From contig CM060732.1 in NCBI GenBank assembly GCA_030704615.1, forward strand, positions 46,173,053-46,237,052: DNA of 64,000 nt, in the 5' to 3' direction. Positions 1 to 11,279 of the stretch are shown here, piece by piece. The translations under genes were made by a program, and so were the position numbers. Source of the DNA: Takakia lepidozioides (lineage: Eukaryota; Streptophyta; Takakiopsida; Takakiales; Takakiaceae). The notes beneath the pieces were generated by a model that saw only the letters and a list, made by a program, of their open reading frames with translations, searched no databases and was not told the origin of the DNA. Position 1 is the stretch's first letter. Each line of letters opens with the position of its first letter.

Positions 1-189
1 CTTGGGAGAGGCAATCTCTACAATTTCTATTGAACGCCGCTGTCAGACACAAATTTGTCAACACACTCGTCAAAGGCAGAAACAGAGGTGTTCTCTTTAT
101 AGAATGTACTCGTAAGACATTTTCCGTAGCCTTGTGGCCATTGACCCCGCGCCCAGTTTGAGTGGAACACAAAGGGACAGAAACTACCT

Positions 190-2560
190 TGTCAGGGCTG
201 ACGCCAGTAGTATGACTTACCTTGGAACAGACAATTGATCCGAGTTTTCCAGATATCCTCTAGAAATCCCTTTGCACAAGCATCAATCTGCTGTGTGTGA
301 TTTGCCCAATAACTAGGCCCCAAAAGGGCCTGGGCTTTTGGCTCTGCCTCAAGACTTTCAAAGTTGGTAAAACAGAGGTACAGGAACAAATCCCTTATTG
401 GATTTGAAGAGGGAGTCTGTCTGGTGAGATTACCCAGGACAATGAATCAGACGTGGATATTGTCTGCCCACACAACAGGCATTTGCAAATCCCTTTCCTC
501 TCTGCATCTGTTTGCTGTTCAAAGGTAAGCTTCCTGCCCTGAGTTTAAAGTCTAGTGCCGAGTGGGTAAGCCCTGGAGGTCATCCATGATGGCCTCCCCC
601 ATGTCACAGACTGGAAACAAGTTCAGGGATATTTTCTGCCTAACTTCAGTTTCATCGACAATTTTCTGGCAACACACATAGCTTTGGACACATCAGCCTC
701 TAAGTCAGATTTATCCAGCAGGGTGAAGACTTGCGGACTTAGATTCAGATCCTTGAATATCTCTTCTATCCTCTTCTGCCAGGACTTGGCCTGTTCGACA
801 GGGCGATCCTGCTTCCAAGATATAGTGTCGATTAACTTAGCATATCTGATATGAGTGATACATTGCAGCTGACCCCACCATCTGACCTTGAATTATCTCG
901 TTGGGAGCTTAAGGGAGGTATGCCAAACTCACCCCGAACAGCCACGTTAGCTATTTTGGAGCATGCTGACATGCACGCCTTGAGCACCCCTACTTGAATG
1001 GATTCTAGAGACTTCGCCTGGTTGGAGTTATCAACCCACACAGCAAATGCACACTCCAAGGCAGGCCTAATAAGGCGGCAAAGCATGGTTTTTTTTACTT
1101 CAGACTTGATCCCTCTGCAGTGGAAAAATTTAGTGAGACCCAACGCTTTGCGCTTGCCAGATTGAACAACATTTTGAATATGTGCATCCCAGTAACAGTT
1201 GGAAGAAATCTCAACGCCAAGGTATGTGTAGGAAGGGAGGACGGAATCTCTTGGCTTCCCCTCTGCCACTTGAGGTCGCCTCCTCCCTCCCCTTGGTCAT
1301 TGAATGCCGCCACTGCGCATTTACTGACGTTAGCCTCTAGGTCAAAGTATCTCTTCGTGCAATCAATCAACTCCTGAAGATTGGATGCAGTCTCCCCTAT
1401 CCCTGCTTAAGTCATCTGCAAACATAAGGGCTGGTATGGTGGCATCACCCACCCTTAACCCACTTTCCACATCCTCAAGAAGTTGATTGATGAAAACATT
1501 GAAGAGCAAGGGGAGAGGGTACATCCTTGACACCTTGGTCAGTGTCAAAGAAGTTAGACTTCTGTCCATTAACAGTGACACAGCTTTTGGTGTGAGCATA
1601 CAAGTTATGGACCACTCTCCACATCTTTCCCTGGATCCCAGATGACTACAGTCAGAGCCATAGACCATCTCTCCACACTGTGTCCTAAGCCTTTTTGACA
1701 TCCAAGAAAAAGACAAACGTGGGTTTCCCTTCCTTTTTCGTTCCCTGGATAATCTGGCTTACGGTGAAGGTATGATCCACGAAGCCCCTGTTTCTCCGAA
1801 AGCCAGCTTGGCCTTCATGGAAACAACCTCTAGACTCCAGATCAACCTCGAGACGAGTACTTATAACTCCGCAAAATATCTTGCCAACTGCATTAAGAAG
1901 CGTGATGCCTCAATAGTTTCCTGGCTCTTCTCTGTCACCCTTTCTTGTGTAGATTGACACTGACCTCCTGTCGCCAGCGAAAGGGGATCAGTTTAGGTCC
2001 TCCAGATAAGATTAAAGAGAAGTACAAGGGCCTCTATCATGGGGTCGCCACCGGGCTTGATAAGCTCATTGACTATGCCATCAGGTCCACCAGCTTTATA
2101 TCCATTTAAATGCTCAATTGCTTCTACAATCTCAGAAGAACTAATGGGAGCGTTGTAACCCTTTGAAATATACTCCAGTTCATCAGGGCTGTCTTGAATC
2201 ATAGGAACAGTTTTTCAACTTTCTCCTTCCATTCTTCAGAAGACCCTCACTGTTAGACCTAGAATTTCTGCCAAGGATACTGTAGTGATTCCAAGGTTTT
2301 GACAATGTCAACCGTTGTCACTGCACCCATAGTAGTCCTCAGCGCTTGTACTTGCTGACAATTTTTCGGCTTGTATAGATGTTGAAGGGCCAACCAGAAT
2401 TTCTTGTCATTACCACCATGGTGATTTGAGTTTATTTTACTGTATAACTTGTCCCAATATAATTTCTTTGGAGACCTTACAAGCTGATTAATATCTTTGT
2501 GGCCCACAATTCTTTGTTGACTTTCATAATTCAGCACTCTTTGTAGAGGACTCATCTGAT
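190..2560 (-). mobile_element. LINE-like non-LTR retrotransposon, reverse transcriptase relic
   Basis: Four successive minus-strand reading blocks, joined only by frameshifts, read as one reverse transcriptase. 2259-2555 is the N-terminal linker. 1993-2202 holds the finger block with the KAGGPDGI and NELIK motifs typical of LINE RTs. 1363-1716 carries LLFNVFINQLLEDVE and the catalytic FADD box (1411-1422). 832-1370 carries the thumb/C-terminal part, including YTYLGVEIS and a run ending LESIQVGVLKAC. Weak homology continues to about 190. At least three frameshifts make it non-functional. No endonuclease domain or poly-A tail is visible. It lies on the same strand as, and downstream of, the ABCG7-like first exon at 3184-3396, so it probably sits in that gene's intron or truncates the gene. 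The family is clear; the exact clade is not. Confidence 0.85.
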
Positions 2561-3183
2561 CTTGTCAGCCACAGAGGAGACTAAACTGTCCCAAGAATCC
2601 GCAGCTCATTTGACTTCCATTTCTTGCATTTCCAGAGCGAGACAGAAGATCTTAGAGCGAATGGACAAAGTTTTCGTTATAGAGACAGTAGGCTAAGAAT
2701 TACAACTGAATCTCAAACATCTCTCTCTCTGAGAATCCACTTAATGGTTGTGGTTTGACTGAGAGAAACCATACAGAGAGCCTGACTTCCATCACAAAAG
2801 CCATGTGCAGGAAGATATAGGATGGGCTTTTGCCATGTCCGCAGTACAATCACCACATTTCCACTTTTAGAACACGACAAGCTCTTCATACTAGAAATCT
2901 TTGGTAATTCAACCGCAACGTTGAAGAGTAAGGAAGGAATCCACACCTGTGAGAATCGCTCATATTGGAACGGTCATTACGTCTGTTCTTACTGGTGGGT
3001 TTGTATACTCTTTGACTGTTAAAGCTTGGAGTGTGAAAGGGTAGACAGTCATTTCTTCAATTTCTTTAAGTCCTACTCCCGCTGCTAGGATAAAATCGTT
3101 TGTCCCCAGTAATTATTGCAGCAATTAGCAACCTCACTCTTTCTGTTCCTCTCCAGGCCACACAGCTTGGTGAGAGCACTTAC
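2561..3183. other. Presumed intron 1 of the ABCG7-like gene
   Basis: This follows the donor of the exon at 3184-3396. Short open stretches occur on both strands, but I recognise no protein and see no ABC-transporter exon. The LINE relic begins at its left edge. Confidence 0.35.
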
Positions 3184-3396
3184 TACATTGCCTGCCTTAT
3201 CGAGCACAACACAGGTCACATTATCCCATGCCAGGTTGACAGACTTCACGCCTGTGCTGCTAGCCTCTTCAGGATCACCAATTTCTGCCTGCTCATTCCC
3301 CTCGGAATAATCCTTGGGCCTGTTCCGAGTCGACAGGAACCGGACCAACAGAGTTGCAGCAGCAGCTGCAAGCATGGCAGCCAGATTCGGCGCCAT
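3184..3396 (-). CDS. First coding exon of an ABCG7-like half-size ABC transporter (partial gene)
   Basis: A 71-codon exon starts at ATG (3394-3396) and ends at a strong donor, GTAAGT (3183-3178). It encodes an alanine-rich hydrophobic start with LLVRFLS near residues 17-23, an acidic linker, and then VNLAWDNVTCVVLDKAGNV. This matches the order of the N-terminus of plant ABCG7 (WBC7): a hydrophobic start, an acidic stretch, and an xWxNITC-xxDK segment just before the Walker A exon. The exon end also corresponds to the junction before that next exon. No exon with GPSGSGKTT is present to the left in this window. The rest is therefore either beyond position 1 with the LINE relic inside intron 1, or lost. 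The assignment rests on the short N-terminus only. Confidence 0.5.
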
Positions 3397-3775
3397 GGCC
3401 TTATTCCCCTACACACAGCGGATACCAGACTACCGTTGTCCCGCCTCTCAATCAACTCCTCGAGATTTGCCTTCTCCCTCTCTCTTGCATTCTCCGTTCA
3501 TAGACCCCTTGCATTTACGTCTGCACTATCTGCATCTGCATCAGCAGATGTTTGTCACGAGTGTCTCCCACGCCACATGTATCTTGAGCACTTTGAGTGA
3601 CTAGCATGTGGGTGTTGCAAGCAGTCTGTTTAGTGGGTGGTAGACTTTAGCTTCAGATTGTTGTTCTACTTTTTTTTCCTCTCTTTATCTTCTGAATTGG
3701 AAGAGAAGGAAACCCTGTATAATAGGTAACATTGTGAGGGCCTTGAAGGCAGTACAAAGGAGGGTACCTATTGTT

Positions 3776-4095
3776 CAGTGTTGTGCGCGTAGTGCCTTTT
3801 TAAGGAACCCGCCAGGTTCGGGTTTTTTTCTAGAGCCAAGTCCGGGTCGGGATCCGGATTTTTGAAATTGGGAGAAAGAAAATGAAGAAAAGAAAATCCG
3901 GGTTTGGGTATTTGAACAATCCGGGTCAGTGTCCTGGTAGTTGCTGGAAGTCGGTACAGGGTCCTGATTAATTGATTGAATAAATTAGAAAAAATGAAAA
4001 CAATAGCTATTTGATTGAAAAAAAAACTAAATCCTAATGGCAAATTTTATCTTAAGAGATATTCTTTCAAGATGTACCATACATATAGCTTCTCA
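3776..4095 (+). repeat. hAT-type element end, copy 1
   Basis: The segment starts CAGTGTTGTGCG and shares an extended match with 52571-52900, including the blocks TTTTTAAGGAACCC, AGTTGCTGGAA, ACTAAATCCTAATGGC and TTCAAGATGTACCAT. The second copy lies at the 3' side of a BED/hAT transposase relic, and CAGTG is a usual hAT terminus. I read this as the end of a hAT element or a non-autonomous derivative. It is interrupted at about 4090 by the foldback insertion. Confidence 0.7.
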
Positions 4096-4254
4096 TAGTT
4101 TGATAATTGCGATTTGAATGTGGGCACGTGTGGTTGTGGCAGGGCCCGCTGGTGGCACGTATGCTCGGGTGAGCCGCCCAAGGGCCAAGGAAGCGAGAGG
4201 GGACGAGTCTGTTGGGCCCACAAAACACCTCATAGATAAATAATTAATTATTTT

Positions 4255-4350
4255 GCAAAAAGCAACGGCTAGTGTGGTGGTAAAGAGCAACATCTGGTGA
4301 ACATGAGGTCTGTTGTTCAAATCCTGGTAGGTGATATTATGGTGGTAGTG
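4255..4350 (+). repeat. tRNA-derived SINE head
   Basis: A pol III A-box-like CGGCTAGTGTGGTGG is followed about 40 bp later by a B-box-like TGTTCAAATCCTGG. The order and spacing match the other SINEs here (21.9, 39.7, 52.5, 58.3, 58.6 and 63.5 kb). It does not fold as a convincing functional tRNA. Confidence 0.5.
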
Positions 4351-4404
4351 TGTATAAATATATATTTTGTTTGAGGAGGGTATGAAGGTTGGAGTTAGGC
4401 GCTC

Positions 4405-4530
4405 AGAGTTTGCTCACCAGTCAGTCCGCTCGTCAATCGCCCAGTCTGCTGGTGAGTCCCCTCGCCAATCCGCCGGTTAGTCCGCTCGTCAATCCGCTGG
4501 CCAGTTGGAGTCAGTCTGTTGAGGGTCTGG
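4405..4530 (+). repeat. Short tandem repeats of a CCGCTCGTCAATC-type unit
   Basis: Variants of GTCAGTCCGCTCGTCAATC and CAATCCGCTGG follow one another about every 20-27 bp. They lie inside the foldback element. No function is visible. Confidence 0.5.
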
Positions 4531-5094
4531 CCAATCCGTTAGAAGGTCAGCTGCCGTTAAAGAACTAGGACATAGAAAAAATTCAAAATCTAGACCCGGT
4601 GAAAGGGGGGTGGGTTCATGAGCTCACCCCATGGGGCCCATATGTGCATTCAAGTCGCAATTATTAAAAAATGAGAAGCATACATATATATGGCTCCTTC
4701 ACAAATTATATACCCTAGACAAAGATCTTTGTCCACCTCGCTTCCTATGACAACCATTTCTTTCACTAAGGTTGTTGAACGATCTCCATCTGCAACTTCA
4801 TTAGTGTGAAATTCTCTCCATTGAATTTTACCACACTCGCCATATCATTGGCGTCCATCGTTCCTCAAGATAAAACTGATTCTCTCTAAACACAAAACTC
4901 TCCCTATCGCATGTGTGGGCCCATAACATGTTGATACACACTAATAAATGAAGTAATGTTTTGTAACATTTGAATCACCTCTACAAGCATGCGACTGCCG
5001 CCATAAACAATGACATGCTCTAGAAAACTAAAGAGGCCAAATCAAGAACAGAACGAGCACTAACTGGAAGTACTTGTTCAGTTCCTCGGGGCTT

Positions 5095-5500
5095 CCACTG
5101 CATCCCTTACTTAGATGATTTTCTCTTTATCTTCTAGTCAATTCCCATTTTTTATTCTACTCGATATCATGTTTTTTTGGATCTCCAATTAGCTGATTTT
5201 TTAGATAAAGGCCAATTAAGATATTTTCACCAAACAACCTTTTTGGTTTTTATTCCAGACAATTCAGTCCCATTTGGTCGTTTTTCGATTACAAAAACTC
5301 ATCGAGATAAATTAATCAATGTTATTGAAAAATGTCTTAAATTTTCTAAATGCACATCTAGACTTTTGGCTTCCATCCTAAGCATTCAATGGCGTTAGTT
5401 TTAGGACCCCTTTGTCGACTATTGACTTTTCACCTTCATAAAGTTTTGTTGGCCAGATCAGCTTGGAAGGGTTTCATTATTTTATCACAGTTGGCTCAGA
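5095..5500 (+). mobile_element. DIRS-like (tyrosine-recombinase) retrotransposon, RT relic
   Basis: The catalytic RT motif IPYLDDFLFIF is encoded at about 5110-5145 and ends in a stop. A second block (5177-5398) reads KGQLRYFHQTTFLVFIP, FGRFSITKTHRDKL and CTSRLLASILS. A third, frame-shifted block from 5389 reads ALVLGPLCRLLTFHLHKVL and then SAWKGFIILSQLA. The succession YLDD, Kx..FLxF, SRxLASxLG, ALGPxxRLxT and SWxxxIxLS is the RT/RNase H arrangement of DIRS/Ngaro-group elements. Two frame breaks show that it is dead. A matching RNase H tail from another copy lies on the other strand at 7880-8345. No recombinase domain is seen. Confidence 0.7.
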
Positions 5501-5850
5501 CGAAGCTAACTGAAGCAAAGAGGCGTGATAATGCACAAGATGAACGTTGCATGGTATTTGAAAAGGATGCAAGTTTGGCTATCAAGATAAGATTACGGAT
5601 AGCACTAGAGACAACACATGTGCAATTGATCACTGATCTTGGAAGGGGACCGGCGGTGGGCTCTCGTTGGAAAGATTTTATCAACACCATCACCCCAGCT
5701 GAGGTGGTCGGTCTTTTTGGGAAGGTTTCCAAGAGAATGCTCGACCTGATGGCATCAGGCAAGAGAAAGCTGAATCAAGCTGCGTATGAGGCTTATCGAC
5801 CTGATGTAGCATTGACAGTTACTAGTGCCCAAGAAAATAGTGAAACTTGA
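5389..5850 (+). CDS. Open frame running from the RT relic into unrecognised sequence
   Basis: The frame starts inside the DIRS-like relic and stays open for 153 codons. The last 110 or so residues are charged and moderately helical (about KRRDNAQDERCMVFEKDAS onward, then GRGPAVGSRWKDFI and KVSKRMLDLMASGKRKLN) and match nothing I recognise. It could be host sequence joined to the relic, or an uncharacterised retroelement segment. Codon use looks ordinary and the frame ends at TGA 5848-5850. I would not call it a gene without transcript support. Confidence 0.3.
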   Translation: MALVLGPLCRLLTFHLHKVLLARSAWKGFIILSQLAQTKLTEAKRRDNAQDERCMVFEKDASLAIKIRLRIALETTHVQLITDLGRGPAVGSRWKDFINTITPAEVVGLFGKVSKRMLDLMASGKRKLNQAAYEAYRPDVALTVTSAQENSET

Positions 5851-6110
5851 AGGAAAGAAATTTTCAAATATGCTTACAACAAAGATGCGAAAGAGATGGT
5901 GTTTGAAGCTCATTGAATGTTGCCATGGTACGAGGCCCCAGGCTGGCATGCAGAGATAGCCATTTGAAAGACGGGTTGGGAAATCTTTTCGACGTCATAA
6001 CAGGGAATGGCAGCAAGAAAAATCTCACGTGTTTCATTTGTTGGATCAGACTAGTAGATCATAGCTTAGATCCTTTCCGACGCTGGAGGATATGTAATTT
6101 TCTTTTTTGA

Positions 6111-6992
6111 TTCGAACTTGTACTACTTGGTTCATGTTTCGAAAGATAGGCCTTCGGCAGACTGAGTCTGGATGTTGTATTCATATTTTGATTAAGGTGC
6201 ATGAGTTCGTACTTTAACGATCTGCTTCTATCGGGCTCTTTCTATCATTAGACCAGAAAAGTAATTGCGGATCTTTGCTGTTTTTTTACACTTGATTCAT
6301 ATCTGATGTTGCATTCTGCTCTTTATTCTGACTTGTGCTGATCCTCGGAATTAGTATGGTACTTTTTGTTTAGACTACATTGGAAAATATGCATATTTGT
6401 TGATAAATCCAAACATGCTTCATTGTACAGTTCTGAGTTCCAACTGATTCGTGGAGAATCTGGGATTCTGATGTGAATTCACGGATGAAGCCTCATGTTG
6501 CTATTTTATCTGTTGAGAAGGATGCACAGGTTTTCAGCCATTAAACATGAAGTTCTGTTTACTGCATGAGACGGAATGATGTCATTTTTATCTGTGACCA
6601 CAAATAACAATTGGATAGATCTTGCTACTCTTTTCATTTCTTTTGTCGATTCTCTTTCGTGTCTATACCTTTGCCGAATGCTACTGATATGATGCATGGT
6701 TTCACTTTCAATTGTGAATATGCGATATTTATGTCTTTCAGACATGTCCAAGTTTTCAGCTTTTTGACTTTTGGGGAAAGCCCAGTCGAAGCTATGCACA
6801 CTGCTAAAAAGGGTGGACCTAGAATTACACGTCCGTAGAACAGCATTACTTAATCCCATTCACTATATCTTAGTGCACCAAATGTACGAAGTTAGTTTTG
6901 TAAATTGAGGTGCAATCCTATGAACTATGAACTGAAACGGGTGTTTTTTTTTTTTTTTTCTTGTGCACATGGCTTTCGTGTATCCTGCGTAG
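6111..6992. other. No gene recognised
   Basis: AT-rich intergenic or intronic DNA with small open stretches on both strands. A T-run of about 17 at 6943-6959 leads into the acceptor of the putative exon at 6993. Confidence 0.4.
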
Positions 6993-7278
6993 ACTCCCGG
7001 TGGCGGTTTTGGATGTTTAGGTTCCGGATGTTATTATTCAGGCGAGGCCGAGGAGGTCGTCGAGGATGTCGCAGACGTTGATCCTGACTCATACATTACC
7101 CGTGGGGAGGTCGATCGGCTTGTACGAAGTTTCACGTCCAGGCAGGAGGAGAACCAAAAGAAGATAGAGGCTCTCGAGATTCAACTCCGAGTAGATGAAA
7201 ACAAGTTCGATGCGCTCACGGTTCAAGTTACTGAAGATATTTCCGCTTTTGCTGTCCCCTACATCAATGTTCTCGCAG
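6993..7278 (+). CDS. Putative internal exon of an unrecognised acidic coiled-coil protein
   Basis: A 286-base stretch is open throughout. It is preceded by a T-rich tract and AG (6991-6992) and followed by the donor GTGTGC. It encodes a Gly-rich start (TPGGGFGCLGSGCYYSG), an acidic patch (EAEEVVEDVADVDPDSY) and an amphipathic helix-forming stretch (RGEVDRLVRSFTSRQEENQ and following) ending PYINVLAG. The acidic and heptad-like composition looks like real coding sequence. I do not recognise the family and cannot identify partner exons. Confidence 0.35.
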
Positions 7279-7879
7279 GTGTGCTTCTTGCTTTCTTAAC
7301 TCATCACTGGGGTTTCGATTTTAGGATTTTTCTTAGGGTTTATCCATGATTACGGTTTTTCTTATATTTCGTTAGGAACGTGAGTGCAGATGATAACGTG
7401 AGTGTGTTGGTTGAGTTGTTTTATGTGGAATTGTCGGTTAAGTATTTTGACAACCAGGTGGCAGGAAGTACGACACTATGGTATGGCCATAGCCGAAAGC
7501 CTGAACATATGCCTCGTCCTCCTTCAAAAGGATTGAGTCCGTTACAAAAATACACACTAAAATGAAAGAATGATTCGAGCCATATGAGGATGTGAAGGAA
7601 CCACTTTATTTACTCGTGTTTGGGCACAAATTACGTGTGAGGATGAGAGTTGAAGAAGGGAACAACTGAGTACAACCAACATGCCCAAACTCCGTGTACA
7701 CACCGAAGATCATGCAGCCCAAAGATTTTTCTGCAGCTACAGCTTATTTTGGATTGAAACGATACCTTCTCTGATCCAATAATCTGTAGGACAATCTTAT
7801 AGTCATTGTTCTAGGGATCACATCATTGTATGCACGTGTAAGGATTTCATATCCGTTAATGAATTGTTTCACTTGTTGC

Positions 7880-8345
7880 TATCAAGTCCTATTGCAGTGG
7901 TCTCCAACGCTATGGGATGGAGGTGGAAACAATAATAGTTTGTATGGCTCAAGTCATGCGTAAAAGCATCTGGATTTATGTCACTGCCTTTAACCCAATG
8001 GCAAGAAGTGAAATTAGGAAGCTGAACATTTAAGGGGTTGACAAATCTATCTACGTGATGGGGACCCCATCTAGATTCGATCAAAGCACACTTTCGGAAG
8101 AGAGTGATCAAAGTCTTTATTTTTGAAAGGTAATCAGCCCATTTATTTTCAGATCTAAGAATCCATTGGGGTTCTAGCCTAATAGAGCGTTGGAAACAAG
8201 AAAGAAACATGTTAAAAATATAAATTATACAAATGTAAATGGTGAGAACCTCCCGAGAAGTACTGTCAAAAGCATTTAATGAGTCTTCCTTAGCAACTAC
8301 AGTAGATTGTGAACGGATGTGACCTAAGCATATAAAAAGGAGCAA
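7880..8345 (-). mobile_element. DIRS-like retrotransposon, RNase H relic
   Basis: A minus-strand open frame contains LEPQWILRSENKWADYLSK, then ESRWGPHHVDRF, LNVQLPNFTSCHW and DAFTHDLSHTNYYCFHLHP. This is the order of the conserved RNase H tail of DIRS/Ngaro-type elements (WIPRxxNxxAD, WGPHxVDRFA, NxQLPxFNS, DAF, and an aromatic-rich end). The aspartate of the WADYLS block is kept. The tyrosine recombinase expected next, at lower coordinates, is not visible. It lies on the opposite strand to the RT relic at 5095-5500, so the two come from different insertions or a rearrangement. Confidence 0.7.
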
Positions 8346-8453
8346 AGTGCAAATAATTTTCGCCGAGTGGATGAGGTTGAAGCATGATTTAGTTCAAAAC
8401 TAAAAGACCAAGGAAATGAAGTGGTTTAGAAAATAAGTAGGTTTTGAAACCAA

Positions 8454-8470
8454 CCCCCCCCCCCCCCCCC
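8454..8470 (+). repeat. Poly-C tract (17 C)
   Basis: An uninterrupted run of 17 cytosines. A second run of 15 is at 9516-9530. Such tracts are prone to sequencing length errors. Confidence 0.95.
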
Positions 8471-9450
8471 ACCGGTGACGTTTGCATCATAGAATAATAT
8501 TATTTTGTGCACACTAAAATGCCAAATTGTAATTGAGTTTAATTTGTCAAAGAGATAAACCCAATTCTTTAACTCTTAGACACACTTCCCACTTTCTTTA
8601 TCTTGCTAAAATAATAAAATCTTCGAATACACCTGCTCCAATACTCCTTGCTTCTTCTTTATTTTTTCATTTAGGATAATATCACTGGTTTATCTTCTCC
8701 TATAAACCACCCGTTGGTTAATATTGCAAAGAAAGTGGCAATAATAAAAACAAACCCACCATGCCCTCAATGATGCATTCCATCATTCAAAAGCTGACCC
8801 CATCCAATTGTATTCGCTTAAATCTTATGAAAGTGGTATCTATAACCCTATGTTTTACTAGTTTTTTTAGTGGAAGTGAAGTCTGTCATCTTATGTGGCA
8901 TGAAATATTACTTTTTCTTTCACATATATAGTTTTTTTATTCAAAAGTCCAAGACTCATCAATATCTAGAGCAGGTACTTCGGTAGATGATGCGTGTACT
9001 TCCATAGCCTTAGATATCCCAAAAAAGTGGCAGCAATTTAGAAAATCAAATACCTCCACACTAGTGTCTACAAAAAAAATCATTTTGAATGTCTCGTGAT
9101 TCAAGCCGTCCAGTATCTTTGATGCTATTTTGATGATAATTGGCTCAATGTGCTCTGCATACTTCAGACTTTCAATGCTGAAACGAAATCATGAGCGTAG
9201 TGCATCGCCAAAGAATCTACACTTTTCAAATAACACTTAGTATATGGAGCTGTTAGTGGCATATTCTATAAACATACAGTATGTGCATCTAATGTACGAG
9301 TAACTAGGAAAACAAACGTTGCTCTTTTACCTGTCAAAGCGTTTGCATCTTCCACAAATATATGACCAGGTATCATCCGAGAAACTGCATAGGACATGTG
9401 CCTCATTCCAAATTCATCCAAGTATTGCTTTCTGTGCCTCTTTTTTATTG
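8471..9450. other. No gene recognised
   Basis: AT-rich DNA with frequent stops on both strands. I see no repeat family or coding signal here. Confidence 0.4.
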
Positions 9451-9454
9451 AGTC

Positions 9455-10485
9455 TCATCTGACACTCGCAACACATTTAACATGCTCCAATGTATTGTAT
9501 GATGCATAACCACTACCCCCCCCCCCCCCCAATGTTTGATCAAATTCATTGGCTGGAGTTTTACCACATACATGGGCCACAACTGCCTGTATAGCTAGCA
9601 TCGACACTCGGACGCCATAAATAGCTAACAAAAACATCAAATGCCCGAAAAAATTTGCTTACAATATAGTCAAACATAGTGGACATATGAGCTAAATGTG
9701 TGACATTCAATGTTAGAATTACATTCACAAAGACAGGGTAAAACAATTAGTATACATATTATAAAATTGTTAATCACCTGAAACGATCTTCTGTGCTCCA
9801 ACACTCGACATGTTGTGGGTTTGAGGTCAATGATAGTGGCGTCTGCTCCCATTTGAAATATACCCCATACATCTGCACAACTTAGTTATTAGTTTAGACT
9901 TCAAGAGACACTTCCTAATAGTAGTTATATCCTCATGGCTAATTAAGTACAAATTAGTGATGTCGACAAGGAAAACATTTTTAGGGTCAAAATGATCTAC
10001 CCCCATGTCATTGAAGAATTGTCTCCAAGCTGAACTCAATGCAGATATTGTTGGATCACCTTGGTCTACATGACAGAATCCACCATCTCATGCCCACCTA
10101 CAAGATTATACTTTGGGATAATTTGCAAAGGCAGATATACAAAATTGTCCGTTTTGCCCCACATGAAGTGGTTGCGAAAGTCTTTTATTTCATCCCCTTG
10201 TTCCCCCTCAACCATTTGACATAAGATATAACTCAGTCACAAAGAGAGAGACGTTCAGAAAGAAAAAACATTTAAGGATTGCAAGTGACATCATCTCTAT
10301 GAGCTTTTGCCCTTGGGAATGAATGACTTTTTGGACACTTGCAAATATGGCCACAAGGCTACGACAAACAAAGTCTTATGAATACATATTTTCTCCCTCT
10401 TTTCCCAACTTGCAAACACATCCAATTCTGTGATTACTTCGTTCCAATAGAATGCTATAATAACAATCATGATATCTAACAACAT
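9455..10485 (-). other. Weak coding-like stretches, unrecognised
   Basis: Several overlapping short minus-strand frames are present: about 10297-10485, 10080-10230, 9827-10039, 9670-9852 and 9455-9746. Some look protein-like, for example FFNDMGVDHFDPKNVFLVD and ATIIDLKPTTCRVLEHRRS. The latter is followed by a CAG|GTGATT donor. I recognise no family. This may be a decayed gene or mobile element. Confidence 0.2.
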
Positions 10486-10499
10486 GACAATGCCCTCTT

Positions 10500-11279
10500 A
10501 GTCAAGATGTAATTCATTGAACCTTTAATTATAGTAAGAAGTTATAAAACCATGGATGGTTCTCAAGATGGCTTCTTGCTACGAAGAATCACTGTTAATA
10601 ATCGCAGGGTATATGCGCATACGATGGGGTGACATTTCTTATTCAATTGTTCGGAACTGATTCAAGTTTTGCTTTGTTATCACAGGCAAAGAACCACGAA
10701 TGCACTCATCCCAGGCGTGTTGGTGGTACTTACCGAGTTGCAAATTCTGAAGTCCCTAACATACTTTTCAAAAGTCAAGGGAAATTATAACTAACAAAAG
10801 ATTCATGCGTCACTACTGATTTGGATCACAAATTATCTGACACTTAAAAACTGGGTCTAGGGCCAAATGACGACATTGATGAGCTTCAACGGTAGGAAGT
10901 GCAAAGTGGGTTGCGCTAATTGCAACGGAAGATGAAAAGTTCAAAAACATGAAATTTTTTCTTACTAAAAAGAACTGTTAATATTTGTGAACGATCTGCC
11001 TTTTCTATCAATCAAGTTGTATGTAGGGTAGCTAGGTCATGAGCCCAGTCTCATGAGCTTGGGAGCTGGGCTCACATTATGTCCACTAAGCGTAAGTCTA
11101 TGCTAATGTTTGCTAAGTGTGTGCGCATGGCTTAAAGGAGGGAGAAGCAGGCCTTATAGCCGAGGACATGACGAGGAGGGTCTATTACCGTGGAAGTAGT
11201 TACACATGGGCAAGAAGAAAGTGACAGGGTTTACCGACCAACTGTATGAGGTTTGGCTGCACAACACAACATGATGGAG
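10500..11279. other. No gene recognised
   Basis: AT-rich intergenic DNA without a long reading frame on either strand and without repeats I can identify. Confidence 0.4.

Larger units (their letters stand above)
4080..4690. repeat. Foldback/MITE-like element with long imperfect terminal inverted repeats
   Basis: The left arm (about 4083-4125) contains GCTTCTCAT followed by GATAATTGCGATTTGAATG. The reverse complement of the right arm (about 4640-4688) reads GCTTCTCAT followed by AATAATTGCGACTTGAATG. The arms are about 45 bp and flank about 510 bp that include a tRNA-like SINE and short CCGCTCGTCAATC-type repeats. Confidence 0.6.
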
